Assembly (NCBI GenBank): GCA_032164245.1
Contig: JAVMKO010000006.1
Coordinates: 4,789,001-4,853,000 of the forward strand
Length of the DNA: 64,000 nt
Origin: Sternotherus odoratus
Lineage: Eukaryota; Chordata; Testudines; Kinosternidae
Direction of reading: 5' to 3'
A program made the position numbers and the translations under genes. Below, in pieces: positions 22,837-33,211 of this stretch (its first letter is position 1; each line of letters begins with the position of its first letter). The notes beneath the pieces are model-generated. The model searched no databases and had not been told where the DNA came from. It saw nothing but the letters and a program-made list of their open reading frames with translations.

Positions 22837-23443
22837 CAGGGGTAGGCAACCTATGGCACAGGTGCCGAAGGAGGCACACGAGCTGATTTTCGGTGGCACT
22901 CATACTGCCTTGACCACCGGTCTGGGGGGCTCTGCATTTTAATTAGTTTTGAATGAAGCTTCTTAAACATTTTTTAAAACCTTATTTACTTTACATGCAA
23001 CAACAGTTTAGTTATATATTAAATACTTATAGAAAGAGACCTTTTTAAAATGTTAAATGTATTACTGGCACGGGAAACCTTAGGGCTGGTCTCCACTAGG
23101 GGGGGGAAATCGACTGTAGATACGCAATTTCAGCTACGTTAATAACTATTTCAGTTAATAACGTAGCTGAAATAGACGCCTCTACAGCCGACTTACCTCC
23201 CATCCTCACGGCGGTGGCGGTCGGCGGCGCGGTCCCCCATCGACTCCAGCTTGCGCCTCTTCATGAGCTGGACTTCCGGAGTCGACGGGGGAGCCGCTGG
23301 TGGTCGATTTATCGCGTCTTAACGAGACACGATAAATCAATCACCAAAGATCGATCCCTGCCGGCTCAAGTGAAGACAAGCCCTTAAATTAGATGAATAA
23401 ATGAAGACTCGGCACACCACTTCTGAAAGGTTGCTGACCCCTG
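22837..23443. mobile_element. hAT MITE, split by a Harbinger MITE
   Basis: Ends CAGGGGTAGGCAACCTATGG and AAAGGTTGCTGACCCCTG are inverted copies. The flanking 8-mers TTGTAGAA (22829-22836) and TTATAGAG (23444-23451) match at 6 of 8 positions, consistent with an aged hAT duplication. It is split by a Harbinger MITE at 23093-23383, so this hAT insertion is the older. Confidence 0.87.
23093..23383. mobile_element. PIF/Harbinger MITE nested in a hAT MITE
   Basis: 291 bp, GGGCTGGTCTCCACTAGG to CAAGTGAAGACAAGCCC, flanked by TTA at 23090-23092 and 23384-23386. The interior has AACTATTTCAGTTAATAACG, a GGCGGTGGCGGTCGGCGGCG stretch and GATTTATCGCGTCTTAACG. Same family as 7299-7560 and 59215-59465. Confidence 0.9.
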
Positions 23444-23451
23444 TTATAGAG

Positions 23452-25820
23452 GCTCAAGAATCCCTGGTGAACTAATCGATTTTCTTGTAGCTAGTGATCT
23501 GCCCAGCGGAGAACTACACTTTATTGCCTGTGCTTCAGAGCAAATTTAATGAGACTCATCCTTCATGTTCCCAGAGTTTAACATGACAGAGCCACTTCCC
23601 TAACCACAATGGTTGGTAAAAGTTGACAGGGTCATGGCTCCGTGGACCCCCCGTAGTGCCAGAGCCCCTGAGTGGAACCAACTCTAGCACTACCCTCTCT
23701 GCAGACAAATAAACTCAAAACTTGTCTCTTCCACCAACAGCAATTGGTCCAATAAAAGATGTGACCTCACCCACCTTGTCTGGTGAGTAGCCTCCGGATT
23801 TTAAACACTGCAGAAATGCTCCAGTCTCCTAACTAGCACACCGCCAGTACAGTGAATAGGAGGGGTGAAATTGTGACTATCTTCTGCTGTTTCAGAGCAA
23901 CACTGCCCTGTGAGACATCATCAGGTACATTTAATCTAGTCTCATTATCAAGGGAAGAAAAGTCCTGTCACTTAGCTCAGCAGCTAATCAGGATAATGTA
24001 TTGTGGTCTGCAGGTATCTTAATAGGATTGCTTAAACCACGGTTAGTTTTAAATCAGCTCCTCAAAGAATCTGATTACTGCAGACCTCTGTGGGTTTGAC
24101 AGAGGGGAAAAAGCCAGTTTGGGCCCCCATTACCATTCCAGAAGTGCTGCCACGCGAGACAACCTTGTTTAAATGTTATAGCTTTTGAACGCATGCAGGA
24201 TGTGAGTTGGTATAATACCAACCACACACTCAATTACACCTGTACCAGGTCACAATATGGGATGGGGAGGGGGAAAGCAAGATGGAGAGTAAAAACCGTG
24301 CGGTGTCATTTCTCGCTGCTCCCTTTCCTCCTTAGAACTGTGTCAGCACCACAGTAAAGGCTAAGAAGACACAGGATGGCTGGAGAGAGACGCATCATTA
24401 GCTCCTGTCCCCAGTCAGAGGTCAGGGTTACTAAAGGTTTCCTGCCCTTTCACATGGCAGTGTCTCCAATCATTACCCGTGTTTCACACTGCCTGATGAT
24501 TTCACTGATGTGCATGAGATACCTTTTCATTCATGCCAGCTGGGGCTACACAGGGCAGTTAGAGTGCTCCACCAATACCGCTTCAATAGTAATCACTGGC
24601 TCTAGCAACACAAATATTGTTCTAATAGTGGGTCAAAGAACCATGAAATTAAATTAAAACCTGCAAAGTTGAGCAAGAAAGTACAGTGGTGCTTCCTGCT
24701 GAACACGCTAACATTAAGTTTACTTGCTAGAATCCTTTCTGTTCCTAACCTATAGGAAATATGGACCCGATTCTCCATTGCTTGGTACCTTATGGCATCC
24801 ACACAAAGTGGGCGTAAAATACTCCCAAATGACCCCAGTGGTATTTTGCACCCATAGTCCCTGAGGGTCCACAGGGCTGGAGTCTCCTCTGCCTTGCACC
24901 TTGTCACAAGTGTTTTGATGGTTTTAGGACAGAGCGGTTTCTATCAGCACAGAGCAGCTCCTCATGCAGCAGGATGCAACTCAAGGTACCAAATGCGCAA
25001 GCACACGGCCAGACCCCAACACCGTCCATCCCTAACCCATGCAGCTCAACGAGGCACTGCAACAAACCGGTCACCTGAATGTCCACTCTAGGGACATGTT
25101 GGGATGGACCGAGGGAAGAAGACAGCCAGCTCCAGACCTACAGTGACCAAGCCAACAGCCAAGATGTAACGCAAGGACCTGCAGTAGAAGAGCTGCCTCC
25201 ATCGAGTCTCTCTGCAATTGCTTGTCACTCTCCAGAGTCTGGATAACTTGCCGGGAGTTGGGCAGCGGATTTCCCGCATTGTTCATGTGTCTATCCAAGC
25301 CAAGTCTAGCAAACTAAGCCAGTCACTTTGCTTCCCGCTGAGCCCCTTTCACATCCTCAATTATACTGAAACTTTCCCCTATGCTCTGAACACGGGGCTG
25401 AAATCCATGGACGCCTCCATTTGTCAGATGTGATTTTTAAAACACGGCCCATTAACGAACATGCCCAACAGTGGAACTGTGAAGTCCTAAACTCCCATTG
25501 TAACAAACGGCAACGTTCTGCCATCCCAGTGCGCGCTCATCAGATCTGCACCAAACAAACCAGGGTGAGAATCAAAGAAAAAAACCAAGTGGCTGAAAAC
25601 TGATTTCTCATCCCATGTTTTCAGTTCCTTTGGCTTTCCCCTGCTGTCTTTCCTTCCCTGACCCCACTTCTCTTCACCTCCTTCAGGGTCTTTTCTTCCT
25701 CTTTTTATTAGTTCTCTCCATGCCCTCTGCCTCTCTCCTTCGGAAAGCAGCATTCTCCTGTCTTTGCATAGCCTTGTCCAAACTTGTCTCTGTCCCCACC
25801 CATTATTTCTATCTCTTTGT
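23452..25820. other. Mostly unassigned; antisense SINE fragment at 23711-23793
   Basis: At 23711-23793, TTGGTCCAATAAAAGATG and CTCACCCACCTTGTCT are the reverse complement of the GACAAGGTGGGTGAGG..CTTTTATTGGACCAA SINE class seen at 57.1 kb. Elsewhere no element or gene is recognised. Frames at 24376-24657 and 24602-24907 have no known domain. Confidence 0.5.
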
Positions 25821-25975
25821 AAGACCTAGTCTAGACTTAAGTTAGGATGACATTGTTACGGTGCTCAGAGCAGCGTGAAAAATCCACACTCCAGAGCAAC
25901 ATAGCTATACTAGCCTAACCCCCCAGTGTAGACACAGCGAGGTCGATGGAGAAATTCTTCCATGGGCCAACAAGT
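25821..25975. mobile_element. Harbinger-like MITE fragment
   Basis: AAGACCTAGTCTAGACTTAAG, CCCCAGTGTAGACACAGCG and GGTCGATGGAGAAATTCTTC match motifs of the larger GGCCTGGTCTACACT family. Truncated; ends uncertain. Confidence 0.5.
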
Positions 25976-26073
25976 GAAATCTTCTCTGGGGAGCACTGAT
26001 TAAGCAAAAGCTAAAATACACAAGTCCCAGGAAAGTTTTGATGCTTGATAAAGGGATTTTCCTACTATTCTTA

Positions 26074-26278
26074 AGAATCAGAGAGGTAGCCGTGTTAGTC
26101 TGGAATAGCAGAGGTAACAAAGTCCTGTGGCACCTTAAAGACTAACTATAAAGTTTTGAAGCATAAGCTTTCGTGGGCTAATACCCACTTCGTCGGATGC
26201 TTGCATTATTAGCCCACGAAAGCTTATGCTTCAAAACTTTATAGTTAGTCTTTAAGGTGCCACAGGACTTTGTTACCT
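26074..26278. mobile_element. Palindromic SINE/PLE-end insertion with 12-bp duplication
   Basis: It starts with the tRNA-SINE-like head AGAATCAGAGAGGTAGCCG and TGTTAGTCTGG. A 74-bp block (26110-26183) is then repeated exactly in inverted orientation at 26207-26280, across a 23-bp spacer holding CCCACTTCGTCGGATGC. The whole is flanked by CTACTATTCTTA at 26062-26073 and 26279-26290, a perfect 12-bp target duplication sharing two bases with the right arm. The exact arms and exact duplication point to a young retroposition event. The ends are those of the PLE composite at 43.5-45.7 kb, so this may be a PLE-derived deletion product. Confidence 0.92.
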
Positions 26279-26290
26279 CTACTATTCTTA

Positions 26291-27699
26291 GTTTCTCAAA
26301 CTGAAGACTGCTATTTACTTAGGGAGGAGAGTTCCACCTCTGTAGCTCTAGCCAACGATAATCCCTGCCCTGAACACGGAGCTGAAATCTGACCTGCAGA
26401 TGGAGACCTCGGCCCTTATTTACCTCTCTGTGTGGAGTTGCCCCTTTTGACATCACCGCAGCCAATGGCAGCTGGGAGGACCCACACCCAAAGTCCCCTG
26501 TGGAGGTGGTGGTGTTGATTGGGCCCCCACTACGGCAGGTGTCTAGGTTAATGACTCATTGGAACACATGGAGCAGTTGGCCCTTCTTGTTCAGGCTGTC
26601 TGCAGACTCAGGAAGACGTCGCTGCATCAGTTACACTCGCATCACATTCTTGAGGTTTCCTTTGCAGATTTGGAAGTCATCATGTGACTCCAGGAGCTGG
26701 GGCCCTCAGCATGGGTCTGCAGGGCCTGTACCTTAATGCAGCCTCACCGTGCATAACCATGCGCAGGATCCAGGCCTTCATGAGCTTCGCAGGGACATTG
26801 TCAGCAACACCCTGCTTTGCTACCGATTGTCAAAGTCCCATCTTCACAGTAACATTGACAAAGAGGCATTTTGGAGGGCCTCTATCCACCCTTCCCTCTT
26901 CTGTACCTGGACCGTCTCAGGAGGACACCTGCCTTTGAGGACCGAGGCAGAATGGCACAGAATTATATGACCCGCAAAAGCTGTGGAAAAGGGAAACTGA
27001 GAAAAGATGCTGGTGAAAAGAAGAAAAGGTCCTTTGACTTTCACGACTACAGAATCTGCATGTCTTAAACACACCGTAAAGTCATCTCCTTAGAACTGAC
27101 CTTGGTACTGGCATCATTGCTTCACAGTTCACAGCTTGACATGCCTGAGTAATAAAGATCCGATTCCTCCCTTCACTTCCATCGGGGTAAACTAGGAGCA
27201 ACTCACATGAATTGCACCAGAGAAAACTTGGTGTAAATAAAAGCCAACTGAACTGCTTGATTCCTACGGCAGCTGTTTGCTGTTTTCAGGCGTAACTTTA
27301 GCTAGTTATCATCACACACATAATGAAGATCTTTCAATTAATAGAAGATAATAAAATTATAAGATTCAGCAACAGCAGCAGGAATATATGACACCAAATA
27401 AAAAAATTCCTCTCTTGACACCCTTACACATTGATAACATTTGATAAAGTCATTAGCTTTACAGGCATTCTCTGGCAAATGAGCCATATAATAGCATAGT
27501 TTAAGTGTTATCCTTAAGTGGTAAACCTTCCAATTACGCTTGAAGAGAAATTACTATATGCTGCTAATTATAGAATCCACAGTTAGGATTTGTTTGAAGT
27601 GAGAATGCTAGCTTCGCTTAAAATAAAAACCCAACGTAGAAACCAGGTTGGGGGGAAAAACAGCCAGAGTAAAGAAACAACATACTATGAGACCTAACA
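26291..27699. other. Unassigned spacer
   Basis: No named element. Frames at 26500-27068 (both strands) have no recognised domain, although several overlap in one place, which might mark an old unidentified pseudogene. Confidence 0.35.
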
Positions 27700-28600
27700 T
27701 TTTAATATTAATGACTATAGCTGATTTTTTCTCCTCCTGTTGATATTAGCTCATCTACATTAAATAGCCTCTTAGAGTTGGTATGGCAACTTCCACCTCT
27801 ACATATTTTCTGTGTGTATATATACACACACACCTTAGTACTGTGTGTTCTATTCTATGCATCTGATGAAGTGGGCTGTAGCCTATGAAAGCTTATGCTG
27901 TATGTGGCAAATTACTCCCACGATATTGATGGGTCCTGCGCTTTCTCTTCTTGTGGGGGAATTCAGGGAGCCTTTTTCTTGCCTCTGAACAGGGTGTTAA
28001 CTGTCCCACAAGTAGGGGAGAAGGAGGGACCCGGGCCCGCCCTCTACTCCGTGTCCCAGCCCAGAGGCCCTGAGGATAGCGGTAAAACACTGGGATTAGC
28101 TACTCCTTCCCCTGGACTACTTCCCTCTCCTACTCTTCAGCTTGTGGGGGGCTTCCTGCCCTCTCTCTACATATAAGCCAGGTGTTCCTTTACTTAAGGT
28201 CTGGGTCTTTCTTAGCTCACCACAGCACTTCTTCAAACTCTCTCTGCTCCAACGCCTCCAAGCTGCTCTCAGCTGCAACGCCTCCAAACTGTTCTCTGCT
28301 CCAACGCCTCCAAACTCCTTCCAAACACCCACACCTGTCTGCCTGAGGCAGGGGTTTTTATTAAGGCCTTAATTGGCAGCAGGTGCTCCTAATTAACCTG
28401 CTGCCTGCTTCCCTAGTCTACAGGGAGCCACACCCTAATGAACCTGGAGCTGATATATCTCCCCTCAAACACTCTGCCACAGCTCCCTGGCCTTCCTCTA
28501 TCACATGTAATAAATGTGTTAGTCTCTTAAGGTGCCACAAGTACTCCTGTTCTTTTTATGGATCCACAGTAACACAGCTGCTACTCTGAAACCTATAGTT
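27700..28600 (+). mobile_element. PLE 3' tail and SINE-like end, split by a solo LTR
   Basis: CTCCTCCTGTTGATATTAGC, then GCATCTGATGAAGTGGGCTG, GAAAGCTTATGCT, then after the LTR AATAAATGTGTTAGTCTC, AAGGTGCCACAAGTACTCC, and CAGCTGCTACTCTGAAACC. Joined across the LTR the order is that of a PLE tail running into the SINE-like end in antisense. The LTR lies within 27903-28505. Confidence 0.8.
27903..28505. mobile_element. Solo LTR inserted in a PLE tail
   Basis: 603 bp beginning TGTGGCAAATTAC and ending TCTATCACA (TG..CA), flanked by TGTA at 27899-27902 and 28506-28509, a 4-bp duplication. It interrupts GAAAGCTTATGC..AATAAATGTGTTAG of the host element. A CTGCTCCAACGCCTCCAA motif is repeated about four times internally. 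No retroviral genes are present, consistent with LTR-LTR recombination. Confidence 0.85.
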
Positions 28601-28784
28601 GTCTGTGTATGTAACAAATATCCCATAGCTGGGTATGTATTGTGTACACATCTCAAATACACATCCAGAGAAAAAATACAAGATAAGGGGATATAAAAAA
28701 AAAAGTAGCTCTCCCAACTTCTCACCCCACCTCCCACTAAAAAGGAAGATCGGGGAGTAATTGCAACAGGTTCCCAGAAGAGGA

Positions 28785-29165
28785 AGTAATTTCTTGTGGT
28801 TAAGACACTAGAACAGGACTCAGGAGATCTGAGTTTAAATTGACAGCTCTACCAATTTCCTGTGTGAGCTGCAGCAAGCCAATTTCCCTGTGCCTGGGTC
28901 AAAATGTGGGTCATGGACTTCTGTTTCTCTCCTCCGGTGTCTGTTTAGGCCCCAATCCTGGGAAGGTTTATGCACACGTTTGACTGGAAGCACATGAGGT
29001 AGTCCCAGGGCCATCAGCAGAAAGGGACTTTCTCATACATTTAACGTTGAGCATTTGAGTCTTTGCAATATCCCAACCTGAGGATGTCAGGTCTTCGGGG
29101 CAGGGATTGTGTCTTGCTTTGTGTATCCATAGTGCCTAACAGAATGGGGACTGGGCTGGGCTGGG
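28785..29165 (+). repeat. MIR SINE with long 3' part
   Basis: CTTGTGGTTAAGACACTAGA, CAGGAGATCTGAGTTTAAA, CAGCTCTACCAATTTCCTG, GTGTGAGCTGC and TTCCCTGTGCCTGGGTC follow MIR order. The 3' section has GGTCTTCGGGGCAGGGATTG and ATAGTGCCTAACAGAATGGG. Confidence 0.8.
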
Positions 29166-29413
29166 CATGATCGACCCTTGTACAATACAAATGATAAACA
29201 TTCCCAAGCGGGAACAATTCTGAGACACAGACCCTTACATGGACAATTTCTCAGTGATCAACAGCTAGATAATGGGAACTCTCCGATAACCACGCAATCT
29301 CTGGAACCTACCCATCACATCGCTGTCACTCACAACTCTACTTTTAAAGGTTATTTCCTCCCCAAGGGACCATCAAGAGGCTTTGGAGGAGACAGGAGAT
29401 CTTCATACGCAAC

Positions 29414-29623
29414 CAGGGCCGGCGACAGAAATTTGGGGGCCCCCTACTCTGATTGTTTGGAGGCCCCCCAGTCCAGCCGGGGGGCCCCCAGCTGACAGCT
29501 GCTGGGGGGGAAGCCCAGCCGGGGGCCCCCCCAGCCCAGCCAGCGCTCCCCCCCAGCTGACAGCCCCTAAAGTCCGGGGCCCGGTACAGCTGTACCCGTA
29601 GTACCCCCCTGTCGCCGGCCCTG
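29414..29623. mobile_element. hAT MITE with perfect 8-bp duplication (first of a pair)
   Basis: 210 bp, CAGGGCCGGCGACAGAAATT to CCCCCCTGTCGCCGGCCCTG, flanked by TACGCAAC at 29406-29413 and 29624-29631 with no mismatch. GC-rich inside (GGGGGGCCCCCAGCTGACAG). No coding capacity; the perfect duplication suggests recent insertion. Confidence 0.95.
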
Positions 29624-29678
29624 TACGCAACAAGGTCGGACGTACCTGTTGCCACCTTTATCCTTCTGAAATACAAGG

Positions 29679-30063
29679 CAGGACCGGCGACAGGGGGGTA
29701 CAACGGGTACAGCTGTACCGGGCCCCGGACTTAAGGGGGGCCCCCTTAAGTCCGGGGAGGGCCCAGTACGCAGCTGTACCCCCTTGTCGCCGGGCCTGTG
29801 AGCGAGGCGCGGCTCCGGGCAGCCGCTGCAGCGCTCGTCAGCCCCCTCCCCCGGCACCCAACAGCCTCCCCCCGCCCCCCTTTGCTTCTCCCAGCTGGGC
29901 CACGCGACCAGAGCGCACGCGGGGGCCACGCGGCCAGAGCGCATGCGGGGGCCACGCGGCCAGAGCGCATGCGGGGGTTGGGGCACGCGGGTGGCGGGAG
30001 ACCGGGGGGGGGGGCCCCGCACGATCTGCGTACGGGGCCCCAAAATTCCGGTCGCCGGCCCTG
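29679..30063. mobile_element. hAT MITE with perfect 8-bp duplication (second of a pair)
   Basis: 385 bp, CAGGACCGGCGACAGGGGGG to CCGGTCGCCGGCCCTG, flanked by ATACAAGG at 29671-29678 and 30064-30071 with no mismatch. The first about 120 bp form their own palindrome centred near 29737 (CCCCGGACTTAAGG..CCTTAAGTCCGGGG), closed by an internal TIR-like GTCGCCGGGCCTG at about 29786-29798. The rest includes three CGGCCAGAGCGCATGCGGGG-type units. Confidence 0.95.
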
Positions 30064-30071
30064 ATACAAGG

Positions 30072-30470
30072 CACCAGCAAAAAAGCCAGAGGGTTAGATC
30101 AAAACAAGCCTTTTAATGGAATGTTGGTTGCAGTATGGAGTAAAACGATCACTTCCACAGTACCACAAATCCACTTAATGCATGGTGGCGCCATGCCTCC
30201 CAGTGCTACCTAGTTAACATGCAAGACTCATTAACACATGGTACAGGAACTTGCTATGTAGCGCTATAGATTTGCTCACTAACTCACTGACACAGAAATC
30301 GACAGGAACTGTGGAGCAGAAATGTGTTGTAGGCCTACTGGCGTTTCCTCTTCCTTTCGATCGCTGATATTGGTAAGGACATATCACGCACGCTTAGACA
30401 TGGTCATGCTAGAGAGATATACAATATATAGTAATCTACATACTACATTAGAAAATTTTAACCGTAGGCC
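30072..30470. other. Unassigned spacer
   Basis: No recognised element. Confidence 0.35.
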
Positions 30471-30477
30471 TGATATT

Positions 30478-30580
30478 ATGGCAGAGGGCAAGTACCAGCG
30501 TTCCTACACTGTAGAAGAAAAGCTCGCTGCAATAGATCGAGTAAATCGTGGAGAAACCCAGGCCAAAGTTTTAGTGATTT
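30478..30580 (+). pseudogene. pogo/Tigger-type transposase N-terminal fragment
   Basis: A start codon at 30478 opens MAEGKYQRSYTVEEKLAAID, then RVNRGETQAKV. This has the basic start and helix-turn-helix (psq/CENP-B-type) pattern of Tigger transposases (YTVEEKLxxIxRVxxGExQAKV). Similarity stops after about 34 codons, and the frame ends at 30618 in unrelated sequence. No DDE domain is visible nearby. Confidence 0.7.
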
Positions 30581-30618
30581 GCTGTGTATTTAATGTTTTT
30601 ATTAGATTACACATTTGA

Positions 30619-32639
30619 ATTTATATTCTTGCAAAGCGCCATTAACAGATTGGCCTGCGGGATTTGGGATGCTGTGAATATGTATGTAATCCTAGAGATC
30701 TTAAGATATTTCAGCATGGCCCTCTTAACCCACAGTCCATTAACATGTGGTCATGACGGCTTGACTCCCAACATCCGCACGTAAACGGGTCTGTACTATA
30801 TACACATGTGCACATGCATACACAGGGATGTATACACACATGAACACACAAACCCTGGTGTTATGAAATCAGAGTAACAAACTTTCGCCCGCTCCTTAGA
30901 CTGGGGGTGGGGAAACACCAAGAATTTCGAATTTGGAGTTCTGTACCTTTGAGGTTTATCTGCAAACCCCCTCTCACCTCTCCCCCCCCCCCCGTTTCAC
31001 TCTTTGTAACATGCAAAACTTTCTGCGCCATGACTCATTGCATTTTCCAGCAGGGGTTTGGTTTCCATTGGGAATAGCAATGGAAAGGAAAAGAGGCATA
31101 GCCGTAGCGGGGAGACCAGTAAACAGGTACCCCAACACCACCGCCAGCAATAAACTGACTGCCAGGAGATAGCACAGGGAGTAAAGAGGGCAGGTTAGTA
31201 CCACGGCACTGAGCAGGGCCATCTCAGGACAAGGTTCAAGAGCCTCCACTGTAGCTGTTTTCCACATGAAGCATAAATCCTGATTGTGGCATCAGACCAG
31301 GACCCCCTGGAAAGAAACCAAGTCACAAGCAAAAGGGAATGTGAAGCAAGAACAGATGAACTCCTAAGAAATGAAATGTGATTTATTGCACCTGCCCTTT
31401 GTTCTTTATTAATAAGCCATGAAGGAACAGAATTACAGATATATTTTATGGAAGCAGAATGCCTTTCAAAGAAAGGGTTTTATATAGACAGACTCTGCAA
31501 CTAGCTGATACTCCCATAACTGATACAACTGTGCTACAGGAACCAACTGGGAGCAATAATCTCCTCTTCCCTGCATTTATTAAATATACCTTCCCCCATT
31601 TCATATGAATCTACTCTTAATAATTCAACATCTCTCTCTATTTTGGGGAACCGTTTCTCAATATAACAATGAATCCAGCCTCCAGTACAGAAACACTCCT
31701 GGCAAGAAACCACACGCATTACTATCTAGCCTTCCATATTGTATGCCAGAAACTTCAGAAAAATTGTTCTCTGCAACGTTTGTGCCAGTTGGATTATTCA
31801 GTTTAGAGCTGCACAACAATTGATCTTCCTCAGTGTTTGTCTCTCTGTCTAGAGCTCAGTAACGTTTGCTTCTCTTTTCACGACCAAGCCAGAACTGGAA
31901 AGCAAACACGGACCTGGTGAGTTTCTGACAGCTTCATCTGTGCTGCCTTTACGGCACATGGAGCAGCAGATTCGCCTGGTTTGTGCACAGTGTGAGGTCA
32001 CAGCCCCAGCAGGGCTAGTTTTCACCGTCAGAGACACAGGGCATCCCCACAGCTCACACACATAAGGGGGCACCACAGCAGACAACAGACACTTGATGGC
32101 TGGAGGATGGACCAGACCTCCGCCTCCTGTTCTCTATACTCATCAGTGGAGAAAAGACCTGAAACATGGTCCATCTCTGTCCTGGATAGCAAACCTGCTT
32201 TCTCCTCTTTAATACCCTCCAGACTGAGGACCCAGACTTCAAATTATTCTAGGATGGTTATGGGGAGAGATGCCACCTTTTTGTGGCCCTATGCCACCAA
32301 TACAGCCATCCCAGGTATGGCCTTCTCCATAGCTCCTGCGTCCTTCATGCTTGTGCTCCCTGAGAAGGGAAATCTGCAAAGTAATCCAGATGTCTCCCTG
32401 CAGGAGAAGAGTCCCCTTGGTCTGAAAGAAAAGCTGCACTCCCAGGAAGAGGCAGCTCATGCTGAAGACAACATTGTGCCTTTCAGACCACAAGGGGCAT
32501 GCAAGGAGCAAGGGGAAGGAGCAGGATTCTGGCACTATCAGGCCTGACCTTTCCAGCCTGCTTTTCTGAATAGAGAGGATGGCCTTGCACGCTGGGAGTG
32601 CTTTGTAGCTGTAGATATACGTAAATAGTTACTGTAATA
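30619..32639. other. Mostly unassigned spacer
   Basis: No named repeat. A hydrophobic minus-strand frame at 30974-31222 is listed separately. The 146-codon frame at 32107-32547 has no recognised domain. Confidence 0.35.
30974..31222 (-). CDS. Hydrophobic open frame, possible relic exon
   Basis: From an ATG at 31222 the minus strand reads about 83 codons starting MALLSAVVLTC, with one or two probable membrane helices (LLAVSLLLAVVLGYLF, then TAMPLFLSIAIP). Its third positions are rich in G/C. The stretch is loosely like the second helix of SLC13-type transporters, but the conserved W-x-T-E is not intact. No convincing splice donor follows. This may be chance. Confidence 0.15.
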   Translation of the reverse strand: MALLSAVVLTCPLYSLCYLLAVSLLLAVVLGYLFTGLPATAMPLFLSIAIPNGNQTPAGKCNESWRRKFCMLQRVKRGGGER

Positions 32640-33211
32640 GAGACTCTATAATTTATACTACATAAATCTACCGGCAGGGGAACGGGTGCCAGTAGTTGGC
32701 GCTCAAGAACATACCACATGATTCTCTCGCTTTGTAGGCGCCTAGAAAGCCGCTTTTCTTCCGCGCTGCAAATAGCGTTTTGGGTACAGCTCTTTCCATG
32801 GAGCCGTTACCCCTGGAGGAGAGACTCAGATAGAAGAGGGGCTGCGGGGCCAGACTTGGATGTGGTCAAGGCGAACAATGCTCTGCAGATCAGAGGGAGG
32901 AAGAGCAAAGGCAGGGAAGAGATCACATTGGCCACACATACGCGCATGAAGCCTCTCTGAGGTTTCTTGCAGCTTATCCATGAAGCTACACAGCATCATT
33001 TTGAACCCTCCGAGACCTCAGATTTGCAGAGTAGGAGAGGATCTGTAATGCATACTGAATGCTGTGGGAGCCAGAATACAGCTTGCCTCAGCGCTGGCTC
33101 CAGACTAGCCTGGTAATACACAGTTTTGCATTAAGGGTGTATTCAATTTTTAATCCTCACATTTCCCGTTCCCCTGCCGGTAGATTTATGTAGTATAAAT
33201 TATAGAGTCTC
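32640..33211. repeat. 47-bp perfect inverted repeat around 478 bp
   Basis: Arm 32640-32686 (GAGACTCTATAATTTATACT at its start, CGGCAGGGGAACGGG at its end) is the exact reverse complement of 33165-33211. The 478 bp between are not recognised. Exact identity is striking beside decayed surroundings. Confidence 0.9.

Noticed and set aside
26074..26120. tRNA gene
   Set aside because: The head resembles a tRNA-derived SINE promoter, but there is no complete cloverleaf and it is part of a mobile insertion.
26500..27068. Processed pseudogene
   Set aside because: Several overlapping frames suggested one, but I found no recognisable protein in any frame, and there is no poly-A tail or duplication.
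32107..32547. 146-codon plus-strand frame as a host gene
   Set aside because: It has no recognised domain, the opposite strand is nearly as open, and there are no supporting splice signals.
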